Shown: positions 33,930 through 44,800 of the stretch, one piece after another
How the letters are laid out: each line of letters opens with the position of its first letter
Position numbering within the stretch: the first letter of the stretch is position 1
Program-made: the position numbers and the translations under genes
Notes under the pieces: model-generated
Seen by the model: the letters and a program-made list of their open reading frames with translations, nothing else
What the model was told of the DNA's origin: nothing
Databases searched by the model: none
NCBI GenBank assembly: GCA_032173965.1
Contig: CM063290.1
Location: 12,177,501-12,241,500, forward strand
DNA: 64,000 nt
Source of the DNA: Sitta carolinensis
Lineage: Eukaryota; Chordata; Aves; Passeriformes; Sittidae
Reading direction: 5' to 3'

Positions 33930-35000
33930 ATAAAACTTAATCCCACTTTAACCCGCCCATCATGGCCACTGAAAATAGCATTTCCTTCTTTCAAACCTTT
34001 TAAATACTTGAAATCTCTTACATTCCCCCTAAGCTCCTCATCTCTTGCCAAAATAACTTGGATTTTCTTCCACATTTATGAAGTTGTTTCCTCGAACTCT
34101 GATCACTCGCATTTCTCTACTCTGAACTCCTTCCAAGTGGTCCAAATTCTTCTTGAATCTTGGCACCCAAAACAGATGCTGTCTGCACAGACTGTACATC
34201 AACAGCAAATAAAGCCAATGGATTTTACGTCTCTCAGACATTACTCTTGTTTAAACATCCCAGTAAGATATTTGTCTTCTCTGCAAAACAGCATGACACT
34301 GACTCATGTTCAGCTTGTGATCCAGTACACCCCCAGGTCCTTTTTCTAGCAGCTAACCAGTTATTCCTCACCCTGCATTGCCACAGCTGGCAATTCCAGC
34401 CTAAGTGAAGTACTCTGCATTTGTCCCTATTGAATGTCATGCTATTTTTCAGGTTATTTTGAACTCTCATCATGTCCTCCAACACACAGTCTCTGAGAAT
34501 TTAATAAGAACATTTAATTGGCCAGTTGACGAATGTTTTCATTAAAGGCAACTGTACCCAGGACAGAATCCTTCAACATAACTTCTCATTTAAACACCCA
34601 ATTGTTAATTACAGTTCTCCAGATAGGATCATCTACCCCCAGATCATGCCTCCATTTACTTATGAGACCATTAAAATGAGAAAAACCTTTTTAAATCAAT
34701 CAATTAATTCAGGAGACTAAACCTCCACTGCTTCTGCTATAGCCACTGAGCCTTCTGCTCTGCAGTAAAAACTTTGGACACAATTACTTTCCCCCTAGAT
34801 CAGTTTATGCTGCTGTATCTTTGAAGCACTTGAAAACTGAATGTTTGCTTATTAATTTCAACTGATGGAAAAAACTGAGACGAACTCTTTTCTGTTGTAA
34901 CTGTCTGAAGACTCATCCTTGGCCAGGCTTCTAGTACATCTGAGTAGTTCTAGATAATATTTTTGTACTGTTTTGAGAACTGTACAGTAAAACTTAATCA
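33930..35000 (-). mobile_element. Degraded CR1/L3-like LINE fragment in ATP13A3 intron 1
   Basis: Minus-strand translation of 34,500-34,100 preserves pieces of the LINE reverse transcriptase C-terminal region across frameshifts: NRDKCRVLHLG, then a KDLGV-type stretch, DHKLNMSQ, then AEKTNILLGCL and a late EGVQSREMR. These correspond to the KCKVLHLG, LGVLVDxKLNMSQ and ANxILGCI blocks of CR1/L3 elements. Many breaks show it is old and inactive. The core 34,000-34,490 is firm; extension to about 35,000 is a guess from weaker nucleotide resemblance. Confidence 0.65.
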
Positions 35001-38000
35001 GGGCCAGCTGACACAGAAACATCTACTGGAAGTACACTGTAGTGTAAAATACTATCTTGTCACAAGTATTCTTAAGATTAGGCACCTGCATGACACCATG
35101 TGAAAGAAGACAAGCAAAATAGGCACTAATCCCTTCAGATGTTCTGCACTGTCTGCAGACACATGCCCTCCCCAGCAAATCAAGTGAGGCATTTCCCAAT
35201 CCTCCCACTCCTACTAATGTACTTGTACAGGTAGCTGACTTATGTGTCTCTTGCTACTTGCCATTCCATTTGCACTGTAGCCTTTGTGATATCTTCCCCT
35301 ACTAGTCTTCAACGTATGTTCTTCACAATGTGACTCAATTTCTCACTCTACATATATTTTTTTCTTGCATCCCAAGTCAGTTAAGCTGCTCTTACTACTG
35401 CTTAGTTAAGCTACTTCTTACTGCTGCTCTTTTCTACTAAAGTCTTCTCATTACACTGTTCTCCTATCCTTTTAAAGAATCAGCTGTGATTTCACGGCCA
35501 TTGCCATTTATCACCTTTCATTTTGACAACCTCTAGCTAGAATAAAATCTGAAGGAGCTGCCATTTTTGTTACTGCATGTGCCCTCTAAACTGAAAATAT
35601 CACTGCCATATAACTTTGTTAAAGGTCAAAAGAGTTGTGTATTTTGATTTTGAAGGATGATCTTTTAGTCTTAAATACCACATAAAAAAATCTCAATACA
35701 ACTAAAAAGCAATGGACTTGCTACCAGTTCTACTACCACATCCTCTTCCAAAAAGCTGTTTTAAGATGAACAATGCAATGTCACAATTGTAATAAAGCAG
35801 AATCATAAAAAAATGGCTAAATTCTTTCAAATGAAAAACACACAATGAAAAAAATGAAAATACAGAGTGAATGCAAATGCAGCTAATTCTGGTAAATTTG
35901 ACAGGATTATGAATGTGATTGACACTGCACCACTTCAGAGCAATCAGCAAGATTCCATAGCAAGGGAGACCCCTTCCCAATCCCAACCCATGTACAGCAC
36001 TCCAGGAAGATGGTGCAGAAATTATACATTTTAGAAAAGGAGCAGCAAGACACAGAACTTCAGCTTTTTGTACAAATCACATCCGTAACTCCTGAACAGA
36101 AACTGTGAATCACAGTTTTTTTACTTTTTTTACTTCAGCCTGCTTTTCAGCTACCAAAAATTAAAGTTTACAGTCTAATTTCAATCAGGAATAAAGGTAT
36201 CAGACTTGGAGCTATATTACAGCTACAGTTTACTACAAAGTGAACTTTTGTTCTCTGCTATGCAGATTATTTAACAAAGGAAGCAGCTTTTTTTATGAAT
36301 GAAAACTATTTTTAGCTCATTGTGCAACAGTGAAAGGAAAACACTTTAGCATTATTGTTATTTAAAACTTTTTTTCCAAAGTTTTATTGTGAATTTAAGA
36401 TTATTGAACGAGGATTTATCTTGTATGAACTTTCTCATGCTAATCATAACTAGATCCAAGCACTAGACAAAATGTTGGGAGTTTTTTCACCACAGAAAGT
36501 CCATAAAAGCTATTTACCTGTACAACAACATGACTCCAGACCCAAAGCAGGTTTGACCATAGTAGATGCCATGCTGTGGAGACCAGTAATCCCTGCCCAA
36601 AAAATCCTGCTCTTAAATACAAGCTCTGTTCCCCAAGGCAATTCCTGCACACATTTAAAAGATGAGCCTGAACACAAATGGCAGAACCACTTTTCACATT
36701 ACAGTGATAAGGTTTGGGCAGTGAGTAAATTAAATCTAAGGAACCCCCCTTTTTTTTTAATTTCCAAAACTCAAGAATTTTAGAAGATTCAGCTAAAGGA
36801 CTTTGTTTCACAAGGCAATAAAGGAATGAAACACCTTTCCATGCCAGCTACCATCAGGTTCTGTCCTGGGGTGACTTTATGATGCTGGTATCCCCATCGT
36901 CTGTCTAGTACACAGACATTAAATAAGGGAGGCGTTATACTCATGCTCCCTGGTCTGCAGTTCAAGATGCTTGAGCACAGCACTCAACAGTCATTTATCA
37001 CAACAGAATAATTTCTACAACAGATCTTGAACAAGCTAAGTCAAAGCAATCCCCTGCTGCAGATTTCTGATGTTTACAGAAATAAAGCAAATGCTATCTG
37101 AAGGTTTACAGAAAAAGAAACAAGGGTGCAATGGTCAAAATGCTTGATGACAACCTGACCTTTCCATGTCAGTTCCCAGTTCTATTACTGACTTGCTCTA
37201 TGACCTGGACACTTCAGTTGGACCTGGCTTTAACAATATAAAGGTATTTTACTTCCACAGAATACATGGAATTTATCTTCATCCCACAGAAAATCAATGT
37301 CTTGTTGGCTGTTCTATAATCCACCTAGAAAACAACAGAATTGTACCTCCTCAAGGCAAATGAGAAAAATAATCTGAGGGTTCCATGTCAATACAGAAAT
37401 TTATTTCCTTTTTTTTAATAATTTATTAGGAACACAGCAAAATAGCTTGTCTGATGCACTATGCCTGTCACATGGCACAGTAGCAGAACGGGACTGAATC
37501 ACAAAGTTTCTCAATCACTCAGACACCATGATGCAACTTCCCTTCCTGCTAGGCAGCCCCAACGCTCCCTTGCAGGCATTTGTTTCCTGACCAGGCAGCT
37601 GGGACCTTTCACCCCTCTCTCTCCAGGTTAGGGATGAATTAGTACCTACCAATGCCACAGACTAGAAGGAAATGAAAAAGAAATACAGGAACAGATGCCT
37701 GATCCTATAAGACAACCAGCAAAAAATTTAAGGGGGGGAGAGCAAAACAAGCTCAAAGTCCAGACAGCACTACAGGAGGACACCAAGCAGAGCTTGGAAC
37801 AGCCCCACTGCTCCTGGGAGGTATTTGGGAAGGCAGCAGCTGCTGTCCAGCAGCTCTGCTGGAGTCTGGAGAACTGCTCAGACCTCTTTCACTGCTTACA
37901 CCTCCTTGTGTCACAGACAGTCACCTTTGGCCAAAACTAAAGTTAACAAGAAGATCTCTCTTACTCATTTTCTGTAACACTTGAAAAATTGATAACCTTG

Positions 38001-39773
38001 GAGCATATCAGTTTTTCATAGCTGGCCTAGGTGCTCACACTAGAACACTCGATGTAGCCAGAAGCCAGTGTTCTTTCCCACAGGTGTCTACACCAACAAC
38101 AGATAACATTTTTGTCTCACTAAGTCATGCTAATGATACGCTTCTTAGAAGTCAGGAGGGTTAGATCAGTATCAATAAATTTCCCAGTCAATTGTACAGT
38201 TCAACGTTTACACAGCATATTTTACTTAAACTTTGTGAAACTGTACTTGTAATTAGCCAACAAGAATTAGAGAGCAGTACATAGCCATCAGTGTCATGCC
38301 AAATATCAAGACAAACATCTCCTCAGTAAGTGTACACTGCTATCTCTCACGACACTGATACAGGGACATTAAGTTTATGAGGACCACTTACACAGTAGAG
38401 CAAATTTAAACAACAGCAAAAAAGCTGTTTCTCACAAGATCAAGAAAATCTATATTCTACAGGATGTAACAGTGTTGTACAAAATTTTAAGAAAAGGTAA
38501 GAGTAGCAATTTTTCCTAATATGATGGAACTGACGGCTGAAAAATATTGCTAACCTGTCTGAAGAGCCAGTGTGTGGACAAATCTCATACATACAACAGC
38601 TGAGTCACCTACAACAAAAAAAAAAACCAAAACAGTCAGAGTAATGAATAGGCTAAATGAAACATAATCTTGATTGCCCTTGCTAAGAAAACACCATACA
38701 ATTGCAGTGAGTGCATACTGCAAAGAAAACACATTAACGAATTCTAACTCAGCAACCTCAGAAGAGGAAGCAGTCAGACAGCGTGGCCAGACAACTATCA
38801 GCACTCATGTTAGAACAGTTTAGAGTTAATCATCTCCCACTGCTAGAGGCTATGCTATCTCAGCTCCTTTAAGGGCTCTCAAAATCTCTTCCAACTACAG
38901 CACTTGCAGGGATACACTGATCCCGGCAAGCAAGCCAGAACACTGATGGTAGCAGCAAGCTTTCAGAGCAAATACTGTAGATATTCAAGCTTTTCTTCAC
39001 CTTAAGTATCAATTCTGTTAAGGTTCTCAGTGTCTAATTCACCTAGTAGCTGTTTATCACTGAAGCGGCATAAACAGAAACAGGCCTCCGCTTAGGGATG
39101 ACGCAGTGGTTGTCAGAGGTGCTGTCAGTGCGAGATCCCCGTCTCCATAGCTCAGCTGATAGGAAAGTGCTGTACAACCTTTGTCAGCAGCGGGAGAATG
39201 CACTGGCTCACGTGCCGAAAAAGGGATGAGACGCACTGAATGCTCGTCTTGGGCTGCGAAAGTTTTGGTCCACGATCACAGCATTCCCCACCGGCCCCGC
39301 CACTGCAGAACACGCTGACGTGTGCCCAGGCGGCGGAACGCGCGGTGTTCGGTAACCGGGACCGCCGGCACAACGGGGGGCCAGGCTGAGAGGGCGGAGG
39401 AAGGGGCACGGGAGAGCTGCCCGAGCTGCCGAGGAGGCCCCGCCAGCCCGGGGTGGCCCCCGAGCAGCGCGGGGGCGGCCTGGCCGCGGGGCCAGCGCCG
39501 CACGTGTCCACACGCCGGCGGCCGCCGCTCGCCGGGCGCCCGCGCTCCCGGCCACACGTGTCCCTTCCCCAGGCAGCGGGTCTGCCCCGGCCGCGGGACC
39601 CGCTCCACGGCACCGGCCCCGCCACAACCGCGCGCCCGCGCCGGGCCGCCCCGCGGGGGCTGCCGCGGGCGGCGGAGCGGCCGGCGCGGCTGAAGGGCGC
39701 CGCGGGCGGCGGCGCCGCGCCCAGCGCGGCGGACACTGCGGGCGCCGCTGGAGGCCCGCGGCCCCTCCCTCAC

Positions 39774-40000
39774 CTGGCGGGCCGTGCCGTGCCGTGCCGT
39801 GCCGTGCCCGCGGCCCCACTCACCGGCGGCCTCAGCGCAGCCCCATCGCCGGCGGGGCGGGCGCGGGACCGGCGCGGGACCGGCGCTCCCCCCCCACCCC
39901 GCCCGCCGCGCGCGGCTGCCGCTGCCTCGCGAGGCGCGAGCGGATCCGCCGCCAACCGGCTGCACGCGCCGGCCGCGCTGGGCGGGGCGGGGCGGGGCGG
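39774..40000 (-). other. ATP13A3: Non-coding first exon of ATP13A3 (5'UTR, approximate)
   Basis: Two good 5' splice sites face leftward in the CpG island: GTGAGG with exon edge at 39,774 (preceded by CCGCCAG), and GTGAGT with exon edge at 39,824. Either can supply the 5'UTR that splices to 19,929. The transcription start is not visible and is placed near 39,900-40,000 by the GC boxes and ETS-like sites just upstream. The long open frames here are by-products of GC content. Confidence 0.55.
39781..39808. repeat. GCCGT pentanucleotide repeat in exon 1
   Basis: Slightly more than five perfect GCCGT units lie between the two candidate exon-1 splice donors. The repeat would be transcribed into the 5'UTR only if the 39,774 donor is used, and it is a likely length polymorphism. 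Confidence 0.85.
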
Positions 40001-40124
40001 CGCGGAAGTGACGGCGGCGTGGCACGCGCCCGCCCCGCCCCGCGCCGGAAGAGAGGGGTGTCGCGCGGGGCCGGGGGGCGGGGCAAGAGGGGGCGTGGCT
40101 TGGTAGAAGGGCGGGCGGGGAGCA

Positions 40125-40490
40125 CGTGGGGGGACACGGCTGTGGGGACAGGGATATGGGGGAACATGGATGTGGGGGTACATGGATATGGGGACACGGC
40201 TGTGGGGACAGGGATATGGGGGAACATGGATGTGGGGGTACATGGATATGGGGACATGGCTGTGGGGGACACGGCTGTGGGGGACAGTGGGATATGGGGG
40301 AACATGGATGTGGGGGTACATGGATATGGAGACACGGCTGTGGGGGACACGGCTGTGGGGGTAGGGATATGTGGGTACATGGATGTGGGGTCAGGGATAT
40401 GGGGGAACATGGATATGGGGACACGGCTGTGTGGGGACACGGCTGTGGGGACATGGATATGGTGTGACATGGCTGTGAGGGGACATGGCT
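40125..40490. repeat. G-rich minisatellite upstream of the ATP13A3 promoter
   Basis: Tandem array of related 14-18 base units such as GGGGACACGGCTGTG and GGGGTACATGGATATG. Higher-order copies are clear: 40,141-40,200 and 40,201-40,260 are identical over 60 bases except at one position. The plus strand carries many G3-G5 runs. The array also creates open frames on both strands (TWMWGYMD-like and PHIHVPP-like repeats) that should not be read as genes. Confidence 0.93.
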
Positions 40491-43400
40491 ACGCGGAGCT
40501 CTGTGCGGCGGGACAAAGGGGTCCCCTTGGCACAGGGATGGCAGTGGGTGTTGGGCTGCAGAACCCCACTTCAGGGCAGGAGCGGGGGCTCCTGGGGTCC
40601 CCCAGGCCATGTGTGCTGGCCATGGGGTGTCCTGCAGGCACTGGAGGCTGGGCATTGCCCCTAAAAGCTACATCTCCGTGGAGTCAGGTCCAGCTCTGCC
40701 AGTGACCAGCATTATCTCCAGCCCTCCATTGCCATGGGATGGGGAGCAACACCAGGCCAAGCCTTCTACAGCTGCCGTTGGGGGATTTGGCTCCATCCAG
40801 TGCCGGCAAACACCATGGCTGCATTGACAGGCACCTGAGGCGCCAGATGAGCAGCTCTGCATGTCTCAGTGTGACCACCAGGTATGTTATGTAGAGGTGA
40901 GAGAGGGTGGGGATCACCTCAGGGAAATCCCTGTAAGGCATGAGTGCCCTGGGACACCACCAAGGGGCTCCAAGGCAGACCCCAGTTCAGGTGTTGGGTA
41001 CAACCCTATCCCCACAGTGGGTCACTCAGCTCTTCCCCTCAGCCTGACAGAAGTGACAAGAAATCTTTCCTATTGTCCTATCTACACCTGCTTTTAATAA
41101 CCCATCCCTGCTTCTGTCAACCGTCCTGCTCGGTTTTGAAGAGCACTGCAAACCATTTAGAGGATTTGTAAGCCACAACAGGATCTATATTTTTTCACAT
41201 AGTACTATTTTTTTCCAGTAGTTCCTCACTGCAGATGAAGGGAGCCATTGACTGTTACATCTCATTGCATGCAACCCCATCAGTGACTGAACAGGGTTGC
41301 ATCCATCTGGCAGAACATCACATCACCCCAGCACCACTCTGGGCTTCCTGCGACAGCTCCAATGACCCCACAGTTCTGGGGTGAGTCAGCCCAGCATGGG
41401 AATACAGCAGGAAATTCTGACAGTGACAGAAAGAAAAGACATAGTTTTCTGTTGGCGTGGTGAGTTGATTCACTCATGTGACCACCGTTTAAGGGAATGA
41501 GAGGAAAAGAAAATGAAAAACAAAACTGCCCCTTTTGGCAGCCACCCACACATCAGGCATAATGCTGAGCTGCTCTGACTCAAATCAGATGGATGTCTTC
41601 CTCAACTTGAAAAAACCCTAAAAACATCTATTTTCTGTTAATGTGCTAACTCTACTGTCACTTTTGCTCATAACCTCTTTTAGCCTTGCAAACTTGCTAG
41701 CAGTGTCCCCAGCAGAGTCATAGGAATGTGGGGAGATTGAAATGGGTACCCTTCTGCCTGGGTGTTGGAAAAACAGAGGTAAAGCACATTCATAGAAACA
41801 GCTTTCTAGGTCACACAGACCTAGAAATTACTATGATGAGGAGAAGCCAAGGAGACTTTTCTTTTTGGATGAAGTACTGACTGGTAAAAAAGAGCCTATC
41901 ATATGACTCAGAGGAAAAATATTATGAAATTATTAGTGCTATTAAACAGAAGCTCTTATTCTGTCATTCCCTATTAGTAAAAGGAGTTAAAAGGTTTGCT
42001 TTGATATATATAGTTCTATGTTCTTCATCAAAATTCCTTTAGTAATTTTCAATTAAAGATTAATTTCTCATCACGTTTTTCAACCCTTTGTATATTGTAA
42101 AGTATTATCGTTATCCCCATTAGAAGGTTTCCCTTAACACCTAATTGCTTTTCTTTTTCAGTCACTGGCAAATTTGAACTCGTTTATTGCTTCACAAACC
42201 TCAAACCATGCAGGCTTTTATTAACTCAGAGATTAATTTTGTGGTTGGCACACTCCCTGCTTTCCAGCTCTCTCGGCGTCACTCTGGTTTGTACTGCTGG
42301 AAGTGCCTGGCAACCTCAGCTCTCCTGCAGCATTCCTGGCTGCAGCTTCCCTAGGGAAGGGACGGCTCACAGAGCATCACAAGTTATTTCTAGGTATGCA
42401 CCTAGAAATCACAGCATTCAGTGCTTTTAAAACATCAGGTGCTTAACCTGATAGAAAAAAATAAATTACATGAGAAATTATAAGAAAAACAACAATTTTT
42501 TTCCATTCTGTTCACCTCAGAGAGATTGGTTAGCAGGAGGAAATGAGCCAGAGAACACAATCTAGCATTGTCGGTGCTTCTGGAAATGTTATGGCCATTC
42601 ACAGCCAGTGTAATTCCTCCAGACTTTGCTCAGTGGGAGGAGGTAAGCAGTTTAGGGCTTGAGGACAGGAGGAGTGATAAGTGCTGCAGCCTTTCTTAAC
42701 GGGCTTCCCATGACTATTTTGATTATAGTTACATATATTGATTGCAGTTACATATATTCCGCCTGAAAACTGAACTGGGTACAAATCCCACTTGATAATA
42801 AAACATGCAAGTCCTTTACAACTTTCTGTGACCAGAACATTTCTTACTCATGACATTTCTCAGTTGCTCCTTCCCACCACCTTTCCTCCAGTGTCGAGGG
42901 CATTCACTGTTTTCCATGTCCAGCTTTGCCCCACCGAGGCTTGCACCCTCTCCCAGGTGAGGCACGCATGAGCTGAACAATGCTTAAGTGTACAGCATTT
43001 AGTGAGTCTTAGACTGACTAATCACATTTTATGTGCTTTCCCAGTCTCACTGTACCCACTGTTATCTCTCATCTATAGCTGTAAATCCTCCAGGGCAGAG
43101 ACCAGCATTGTTACCTGTTGTATATTACCTAGCTGAAAGGGGCCAAGGATTTTATGTGCTTTGGCAATAAACAGCATAAATATCATTATACTTCAAGAAG
43201 TTTTTCTCCTTTGCACATGGTTTCTAAGTCAGACAGGATAAGAACCTATCTGGGGATCACATTTGTGTATGAAATCTATCTTGTGCCAAAACTAAGATAT
43301 CAAAGTAGCAGAGAAAATAAATCAGAACCTACTGTTTATTTATTCAGTCTCTTTAATGTGTATATATTAGCGTGTTCCACCCTGCCTTTTCTGGTAGGGC

Positions 43401-44800
43401 TGTATAAATATGTGCCTTAGCTCAGAGGAGGTTATGAGACCCACCTCTGCATCAGCAGCCAGCTGGCCACATCTGGTCCCAGATGCTGCAAACACTCCTC
43501 TGCTAGCCCTGTACCAACAAGCCCTCCCTGAGGACAGCTGGGGGACCTCCTGTACGACACCTCTGGCCCTGTTTGTTTGACTTTCCTGGCAAGGGTGTTA
43601 CATAGGAGATAAAATCCCCATCGCCCACTCTCTCTAATCCACATACATCCTTAGGCAAACAAAAAGAGGCTCATAAGAAAAGGGGCTGAGAAAGGACACA
43701 GCTCCATGCCTTGCCTGTGTATGTGGACATGACATTCCTTCTACTACCTTTATGTGTTTTCTCTGACCCCAGTTGCTTGCAGGCTCTGCCAGCTTAGATT
43801 TGCAACCTCATTAGGTTGGCAACAGCAGCAGCATCCCTCTGAGCTCTGGGACACGGGCATGGGATCTGCATGGGAACGTGACACTTGAACTGAGTGCCAG
43901 AGCTCATGAACACACAGATGGGTATATGGTGACCCATTAAATGGAGGTTAGCAATTATAGTTTCACTCTTCAAGATGATTCACATGCAGTTGAAAGCCAC
44001 AAGTCTTAAAAAGTTTCCTTTGAAAGCTCCTTAAACTACTTTGGCACGTCCGAGTTGTTAAACAATTTATCACTTCTCTGCCAGATGAGCTTGTGTAACC
44101 GCTTTAAGAGGAAATTGTAAGAAGTGCACAAGATTGTCACAGATGAAGTTTCTTTTCTCTTGTACCACCAAATCCTTTTTCCCCCACTTCCCAGACATCC
44201 AGTTCTTCATGTTTTAAAATAGCCTAGCTAGTTATTTCCATTACATATGGAAACAGCAGCATATCTAAAAAATCGCATGTCTTCAACAGCAGTCAGAGAC
44301 AAAGGAGAATTCGTTGCTCCATTTACTTGAACAAGATCTTAAATGTCATTTTTTATAGTAGATGAAATAAATAATACTGTGCTTTCCCATCCCTCTTGCT
44401 AGCTCCACAACTGCCATGCAAAGCAGTAAAGGAGGTCACTCCTGTCTTCATATTACTTCTCAGGTACTTTGAAGACTATTCCCTCCACAGAAGTTACCTC
44501 CCACTCTCCTCTCCTGGCTCCCTGCTGCCACAAAGCTATAATGGAATCACTGTGGAGCTGCTTGGCACACCCTTTTTGTTGGTACTGTGGTGTGAAAGAA
44601 GGGATTACAGGTGACCTTGCCCCTGATAAATCAGAGTTGTACTAATTACCAAAGAAGAGGAACAGCCTTGCTCTTAATGGGTCACAGCTGTGACTAACAA
44701 AAATAAGTGTGATAAAAGGCGTGGGTTAGCTGGTCTTTGCCTAGCTGATGTCATACCTAAGGAAAAGTGGAATCTGAGTGCCTTTTTCTGCTTTCACACC
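40491..44800. other. Intergenic DNA, no gene seen
   Basis: GC-rich next to the promoter, then AT-richer from about 41,500 to 44,400. Plus- and minus-strand open frames are short and show no family resemblance. Nothing further is supported. Confidence 0.7.

Larger units (their letters stand above)
19930..39773 (-). other. ATP13A3 intron 1, about 20 kb
   Basis: AT-rich DNA between the CpG-island exon and the first coding exon. It contains an A17 tract at 20,294-20,310, the candidate exon at 24,481-24,578 with a GC-richer patch just upstream of it (24,690-24,870), and an old LINE at about 33.9-35.0 kb. The remaining open frames look random. Regulatory elements are likely in an intron of this size, but none can be named from sequence alone. 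Confidence 0.75.
39270..40115. promoter_or_regulatory. CpG island, TATA-less promoter of ATP13A3
   Basis: About 850 bases very rich in G+C and CpG, against AT-rich flanking intron DNA. GC boxes (GGGCGG type) are clustered at 39,980-40,000. An ETS-family core followed by TGACG (CGGAAGTGACG) lies at 40,003-40,013, and a second CCGGAAG at 40,045-40,051. No TATA box is seen. The spacing upstream of the two exon-1 donors fits a housekeeping-type promoter firing leftward; whether it also fires rightward cannot be judged. Confidence 0.85.

Noticed and set aside
39276..40655. Very long minus-strand open frame (459 codons) and several others across the CpG island and minisatellite
   Set aside because: They arise from stop-poor GC-rich DNA and from the tandem repeat, which yields monotonous PHIHVPP-like peptides. 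No family resemblance is seen, and overlapping frames are open on both strands.
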